Assembly (NCBI GenBank): GCA_003013855.2
Contig: PVNU02000773.1
Coordinates: 2,403,001-2,467,000, forward strand
Reading direction: 5' to 3'
Origin: Liriodendron chinense
Taxonomy: Eukaryota > Streptophyta > Magnoliopsida > Magnoliales > Magnoliaceae
DNA: 64,000 nt
Positions 58,405 to 64,000 of this stretch are shown piece after piece. The notes below the pieces were generated by a model. That model was not told the DNA's origin, ran no database searches, and saw only the letters and a list, made by a program, of their open reading frames with translations. Each line of letters begins with the position of its first letter. Position 1 is the first letter of the stretch. Position numbers and translations under genes: made by a program.

Positions 58405-58673
58405 AGTTTTTCCAACAACTCCAACTTGCTCTGATGAGGGAATGATCACTGATCAACTACACCCTGGCTTTATGATAACGTAGCATGCAACCCCGGCTTC
58501 CCCAGCAAAGTGTATATGTGTGCAGCACATCCAATTCATGTAAATGGTGGGCCCCACAATGAAATCATGACCTGGGAAAAGCAAAAAATTTGTGCCTATC
58601 CACTCATCAATCTGATGAGTGATTTGGCCTTAGTTTTGAAGACAGGTGATATATATTGATGGTGTTCAGAGTA

Positions 58674-59092
58674 AGCGGATTGCATCCTGCCCCCAGCTTG
58701 ATGTACTCGGTCCAACTAGAGGCCCTGTGGGGCCCACCATGATGTATTTGTTTTATCGGCTACGTCAATCCATTTTGCTAGTTCATTTTAGGGTATGAGC
58801 CCAAAACATCAAGGCTCCAGTGGACCACACAACAGGAAGCAGCATGATAATGACGCCCACCATTAAAACCTTCCTAAGGTCCACCATGATGGTTATTTGC
58901 CATCCAACTTGTACATAAGGTCATGTGGACTTGGAAGAAGGGAAAACACAGATATTAGCTTGTTTAAAACTTTTGTAGCTCCTGTGAATTAGTTTGATTT
59001 GCATGCTTTATTTTTGGGCTCATATGCTAAAATAATTTGCTGAAATAAACAGGACTTTATGGGTAAAACCTATGCAGGATGCAATCGGCTTC
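58674..59092. mobile_element. Mutator-like MITE, family A
   Basis: Left GTAAGCGGATTGCATCCTGC; reverse complement of right GGAAGCCGATTGCATCCTGC: 18 of 20. The flanking 9-mers do not match, perhaps because the next element starts immediately. Confidence 0.78.
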
Positions 59093-59097
59093 CATGT

Positions 59098-59275
59098 GGT
59101 AGCGGATTAGGTCTTACTTGGGTAACAAATTTGTGGTTGTTTCTCTGATCGTGGTGCCCACTGTGATGTATGTGTTTTATCATGTTGTCTATTTATTTTT
59201 TCAGCTTATTTTTAGCATATAATCTAAAAAATACAACAGATTTATATCACAAGTGGACTTTATTTATTTCTTTTC
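59098..59275. mobile_element. Half copy of family A MITE
   Basis: Starts GTAGCGGATTAGGTCTTACT then TGGTGCCCACTGTGATGTAT, and breaks off near ATATCACAAGTGGAC. Confidence 0.6.
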
Positions 59276-60074
59276 TTTTTACATGCATTATTACACGTGC
59301 GCACAAGAGGGCACTCGTGTTAGATATTTCAAAATAAAAAGAAAAATTTTGTTGGGTTTTCCATTAACTTTATAAATGAAAATGAGAAGTAGGGTTGTGT
59401 CTTTTGGTATTGTTGGTGTCCATTGTTTTGTGAATGATGATGCCTTTTGGTGAATAAAGCATTATTTAATTTTGAATTCAAAGTGAAGGGATGTCATTAA
59501 TAGTGAAAAAAATCATTAATGAAGAAACACCACCTTGAAGAGACATATATGTATGAAAGGGCATGTGACTTTTCATGAAAATGAGTCTTTAATATCTCTT
59601 GAGACTCTATGTAAACCCATCTTTGGCTCAATCCCAATCACAACAACAAATTTGAAATTTCTTCTTCTTCTCCATTTTCGTTTCGGGAGTTTTCTGTAAA
59701 ATTTCAATTTTTCAGGCGGTAAACTGCAAACTGTTTTTCAAGTAGAAAACTACAAACAGTTTTCAGGAGATAAATTGTAACAGCATAAGAGATCAGGGGT
59801 CTACGCTACATAAGTGTATTCGGGGTGCGGTTTTCAGTTTTGCGAGCCGAAACTCATATTTTTCCGGTTAAGGAGAAGAGGCTTATTGTATCATAAAGGC
59901 AGATTTGTTATAACCCTCTTGCAAACCGGTCTAATCACCAGTAGGGTGCCAATATCGCCTTAAAGATAGCGACATCGTAACGCGCCTTAAACCTATATTT
60001 AAGTAAATTTTTCTCTTTCTTTCCGCCTCAATTATAACACTTAGACCCATGACTTCATTGTTGAAGAGCTGACT
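59276..60074. other. AT-rich intergenic DNA, nothing recognised
   Basis: Contains several repeated phrases (AAACTGCAAACTGTTTTTCA, AAACTACAAACAGTTTTCAG near 59720-59770). No gene seen. Confidence 0.4.
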
Positions 60075-60525
60075 TAGGTGGAGGTGCCACCCAATACTAG
60101 TGATGTGGGTGAGACTCTAACTATAGGACCCACCTCGATGTTTTCATTGTATATCCACACCGTCCATATGTTTTTCCAACTTATTTTAGATTGTGGTCCC
60201 AAAAATGGAGTAGATAAAAATTTCAAGTGGACCACACCGTAGGAAAACAGTGTTCATTAAACTCCCACCATTAAAAACTTCCTAGCTTACACCTTAGCGT
60301 GAAAGGAAAATACAATATATTAGCTTGATCAAAAACACTTTTGTGGCCCACAAAAGGTTTTTAATGGTCAATAAATAACTATTGCTTCATATGGTATGGT
60401 CCCCCTGAAATTCATATTTAATTGAGTATTGGTACCATGGCCTAAAATAAGCACATTGAGGTGGCCCCCTAGGGTCAAGATCCCACCCACATGGTTTTAG
60501 TGTCACAAGTGGCGCTTTCTTTCTT
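60075..60525. mobile_element. Foldback MITE, family A subtype
   Basis: Left GGTGCCACCCAATACTAGTG and ATATCCACACCGTCCATATG. Right (reverse complement) GCGCCACTTGTGACACTAAA. The subterminal GTGGGTGAG / CCCACCCAC match is inverted. Confidence 0.65.
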
Positions 60526-60998
60526 ATAGCATGGTTAGCTTGGTTCGATCAAGCTTTCAAGTCGAGTTCAAGCCAATTTCAAACTTGAAAAAGTCCAAAA
60601 TTCAAATAGGCCCAGCCCAAAAGCCGAGCCTAAAAAAGTTCAAAATCTAAGCACAAAGGTAACCTAGACCCAGTTGACACCTTTTACTATTGCTTTTATA
60701 GGCAACTTTCCCTTTTATTCCTTTACACACATTCAATGCGGGATTAAAAAACCTCACTTTCCAACTACCTGAGTTGAATCAAGCTCGAACCGAGTTATAG
60801 CATGAACCAAGCTTCGAGTCAAGCCGAATTGAGTTCAATCCAACTAGAACTTGATTCAGTTTTTTTTTTTTTTTCTCCGAAGCACACCATCCTAGCTCGA
60901 CTCCATTTTAACGCAGTAACAATTCAAGTTGAATTTTTTCGAGCCAAGTTGAGTCGAGTAAGCCGAGTTGGTTTGGCTCGTGTCCAGCTCTACCCACA
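60526..60998. other. Probable decayed hAT MITE
   Basis: The right end GGCTCGTGTCCAGCTCTA resembles the end of the MITE at 36586-37230 (GACTCGTGTCCGGCTCTA), and AGTCGAGTTCAAGCC-like words fill the segment. No matching left end found. Confidence 0.45.
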
Positions 60999-61095
60999 CA
61001 GTCCCTAGTCTCAGTGTTGAAACAGAGTCTGTCCACCACTGAGCCTGGGAACCGGAGCCACCAAGTCACGCTCATTGTTGAAACACACTCCGTCT

Positions 61096-61333
61096 TAGGG
61101 CTGAAAGTCGGGCGGGTTGGGTCGGGTTGGTGCTCAACCCTAACCTAACCCAAGGTTCCCATACCTCAACCCTAACCCAACCCAACCCAACCTCGGGTTG
61201 GGAATTCTCAACCCAAGCCCAACCCAAGCGGGCTCAGTCTGGTTGACCGGGTTAGTCGGGTTATATTTTCGTTATTATGTTAGTTTGTTATGTTTCAATA
61301 CACATCTTATTGTTTGTACCTATGGCTTTATTA

Positions 61334-61404
<71 letters not shown>

Positions 61405-61745
61405 TTTATTGTAAAGAACTTCATTTTTTCTAAACAAATAAGCTAAAATACATGATAATTATTATTTTAACATTCAAGTATTTTAAATTCAAACATATCA
61501 AATTTCAAACATTATAAGTTTACTTAACTAAAGTATAACAAAATTATAAGTAACTTGTATATAGATCGGGTTCGGCTTACGTCGGGCAACCCGAGACCTC
61601 AACCCAAGCCCAACCCAAACTTCATCGGGTTGGAGTTTTCATAGCCCAAGCTCGAGATCGGGTTTGATATTTCCTGCCCAAGCCCAACCCAATGTCGGGT
61701 CGGTCACGGGTCGGTCGGGTTGAACCCGCCCGACTTTCAGCCCTA
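61096..61745. mobile_element. hAT-type MITE (650 bp) with perfect 8-bp target duplication
   Basis: Left end TAGGGCTGAAAGTCGGGCGG; the reverse complement of the right end is identical over these 20 bases and on to 23. Flanks CTCCGTCT at 61088-61095 and 61746-61753 are identical. Contains a (TA)32 microsatellite. Confidence 0.95.
61337..61400. repeat. (TA)32 microsatellite inside a hAT MITE
   Basis: Sixty-four bases of perfect TA repeats. Confidence 0.97.
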
Positions 61746-61775
61746 CTCCGTCTACCATGAGCCATGGGTTGGAAC

Positions 61776-62634
61776 CCAAATCTCAAGTGGACCTCACCAC
61801 AAGAAAACTTCGGGGATTGCACTTTGGTGGAAAAGATGGGGCTGTGTGCTGAGTCAGCAACATTCGGTTGTAGGGATCAGTTTTCTGTAAGAACAATTGG
61901 GTAAGGCGGCCTCAATCAACGGCCTTAAGACATTCTTCCTTCGTCCACCGGGCACGTGTCCCTTGTTCCAATACATTCTGTAGCCCACGTGAGTTCTGGC
62001 CTAGTCATTTTCACGGTGCTGGAGCATGGATTTTCGACTTGTCCGAGTCGGCTCAGACTCGGTCAGGACAGTACGAGTTGTACCACGAGTCAACCCCACT
62101 CAGTCTGAGCCTGGCCTATTTATCCCTGACTCGAGCGAGTCGGGACTAGCGAGCTGACTTTCACAAATTGCACACGTGGCATATGATTAACTCAAACTAA
62201 ATGTGATACTAATTTCAGTATCCATCTGGTCCATTCATGGACACTTAGATGTACGGTTGATACTAGAGATATCCAACAGTCTGAATTCAGCAAACTAGTG
62301 TCCAAACTAGTGTTCAATTTGGACGGTTTAACTTGAGTTAATGTATTCCACGTGTACTGCCTGAGTATCAACTATCGCACTGCGCAAGAGTATCAATTCC
62401 CGCGTGTTCATGGTTCACGAGACACTGACGTTCATGGAAGTCAAGGAATCTACTGCGGCCACACTCACATGCCCGTATAAGATAGCATTTTCCCTGCAAC
62501 AGTGACAGCATGTGACTGAAAAAGCAGTCGGTTGTGTTCGATCATATCCAATGTAACGGACAGGCGCCTCACGTGACATTTTTTTAGGGTTTTCTTTCCC
62601 ACAGGTGTACGAGACACGAGTTCTCTGAAACCCG
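61776..62634. other. Intergenic DNA, nothing firm
   Basis: The segment 62040-62165 is rich in GACTCGG/CGAGTC words (possible MITE remnant). No gene seen. Confidence 0.4.
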
Positions 62635-62800
62635 AAGATCTGTGGGGCCAACGTGGTCTCTCTGTTATAAATATCCGCTCCGTCCATCGGTTGCACCAGC
62701 CCATTTCAGGACGTGGTCTAAAAAATAAGGCAGATTACAGACTCTAGCGGGCTAAGACCACAAGAAACGGTGGGGATTGTTCGGCCTCCACAAGTGGAAC
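62635..62800. mobile_element. Half copy of family A MITE
   Basis: Only the left half: TCTGTGGGGCCAACGTGG, ATATCCGCTCCGTCCATCGG, ending near AAACGGTGGGGATTG. Confidence 0.6.
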
Positions 62801-63008
62801 ACGTGCCAAATACCACTTGTGTAGGAAATCCTAGCCATGGTTATCCTGATCATTTAGACAAAAAGCACAAGCCGATCAACTCTCGCATACGTCACGGATC
62901 ACCATCCATTTGTCTTCGTGCATCGTGGCCTACCTGATAGTTAAACGGCTCGGATGTCCTATACGTTTTGTAGCTTGGCGTGTAGGTACACGTGTACATG
63001 TGCGTGAA

Positions 63009-63946
63009 GAGAGCGGATCAGGTGAGACCCCGGCCTCACCCAAGACGGTGCGGCCCGAGTTACCGTGGGCCCGCTTGACGCGTGTTTTATGGGACGCGGA
63101 TTTCGCAGGCATCTCCTGCTCTCCGAGGTGGGGCCCACCGTGATGTTTGTGAAAAATCTATGCCGTCCAAACGTTTTGTGAGATTATTTTAGGCGTTGCC
63201 ACGAAAAATGAACGGGATCCAAGACTCAAGTGGGCCGAAAACGTGACGATTGGACTTCCACAGTTGGAATATTCGTGGGGCCACAGAGGTTTAGAATCGG
63301 GATAATATTTGTGTTTTCAGTTCATCTCAGTAGGAATGACATTATGAACGGTATGGATGGCATATAAACATCACTTTGGATCCTATAGAGGTTGAAGGAA
63401 TTTCCCCACCCACCTTTTTCTTTAGTGCGGCCCACTTGAGTTTTGTATCCCGTTCATTTTTTGTCGCAACACCTAAAATGATCTCACAAAAAGTTTGGAC
63501 AAGTGTAGACTTATCACAAACATCAAAATGTCCGCATCTAGATTCTCGAGGGCAGGAGATGCCTTCATGTATCCACGCTCTCCATACGTTTTTTCACATC
63601 AGTTTAGGGCATTATCCAAAAATAAATAAACAAATCCAAGTAGCAGATGGATCATACTATAAGAAAGAGGGGTGATTGACGGTCCTACTATTAAAAACGT
63701 TTATGTAGTGTTTATTACCATCCAATTTGTAGATAAGGTCACATAAGCCTGGATGAAGCGTCTTGATCCAAAACTTTTGTGGCCCCATTAATGGTCAATC
63801 GCCACTGTTTATTATTGGAGTAATGCCCTAAAATAATATGGAAAAGGGGATGGACGGCTTGGATACATAATACATATGTCCAGGTGGACCCCACAGTAGG
63901 GGCCGCACAAGGTGCAGCCCGCCGGGGTCTCACCTAATCCGCTCTC
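63009..63946. mobile_element. Mutator-like element (938 bp) with perfect 9-bp target duplication, containing two foldback units
   Basis: Flanked by GTGCGTGAA at 63000-63008 and 63947-63955. Ends GAGAGCGGATCAGGTGAGAC and (reverse complement) GAGAGCGGATTAGGTGAGAC, extending through CCCCGG. Inside are two family A-like foldbacks (about 63120-63540 and 63560-63905). No transposase. Confidence 0.93.
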
Positions 63947-64000
63947 GTGCGTGAAAGGCTAGGAAGGCCCTTGTTTTTTGGCAAAAAAACAACAAAAACA

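Larger units (their letters stand above)
61000..61775 (-). mobile_element. Two tandem SINE heads, one split by a hAT MITE
   Basis: On the - strand one head (61754-61775 plus 61045-61087) reads CATGGCTCATGGTAGACGGA, then TGTTTCAACAATGAG. A second head follows (about 61000-61060) with CCAGGCTCAGTGGTGGACAG. Both match the SINE family above but lack clear tails. Confidence 0.62.

Noticed and set aside
1..64000. Helitrons, rRNA genes, organelle DNA insertions
   Set aside because: Looked for hallmark ends and sequences by eye; saw none I can support.

Overview
This is a plant nuclear DNA window with few genes and many transposons. I see only two convincing intact genes. One is an intronless AGC-VIII protein kinase of the UNICORN (UCN) type, on the + strand at 26696-27892. 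The other is an intronless P-class pentatricopeptide repeat (PPR) protein, on the - strand at 47749-49920. Both families, Ty1/copia and Ty3/gypsy elements, tRNA-derived SINEs and very many MITEs together point to a flowering plant. The dominant repeats built around GGGCCCACC and CCGTCCATC remind me of magnoliid genomes, but that is a memory-based guess I cannot check here.

Layout. 1-4758: a decayed Ty1/copia element on the - strand, cut by the window edge and interrupted by a 539-bp hAT-type MITE. 5100-8160: a SINE, then two TIR-bounded elements that each contain an array of ~34-bp units with GGGCCCACC cores, in opposite orientation. 8160-26300: intergenic DNA packed with foldback MITEs (three Mutator-like copies side by side at 14007-15709), a SINE, a short LINE tail and another hAT MITE. 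26696-27892: the UCN-like kinase, much more GC-rich than its surroundings. 28200-33000: more MITEs. 33500-37308: a copia LTR remnant, an unidentified duplicated stretch, and a solo LTR split by a hAT MITE. 38398-40128: a structurally complete but internally deleted Ty3/gypsy element. 41300-46700: a SINE, tandem repeats, MITEs and a dead LINE. 47749-49920: the PPR gene. 50593-57564: two well-supported solo LTRs (one inside a hAT MITE), a third GGGCCCACC array, a SINE and a further LTR. 58200-64000: MITEs, including a hAT MITE inserted in a SINE and a Mutator-like element with a perfect 9-bp target duplication.

The two genes have no visible functional link: one is a predicted cytosolic/nuclear signalling kinase, the other a predicted organellar RNA-binding protein. 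What stands out is how well the transposon history can be read. Many insertions have exact target duplications (9 bp for Mutator-like, 8 bp for hAT, 5 bp for LTR, 14-18 bp for SINE) and several are nested, so relative ages can be ordered. The most unusual feature is the TIR element carrying a TCP-site-like GGGCCCACC minisatellite, seen three times; one copy has a related uninterrupted segment beside it.
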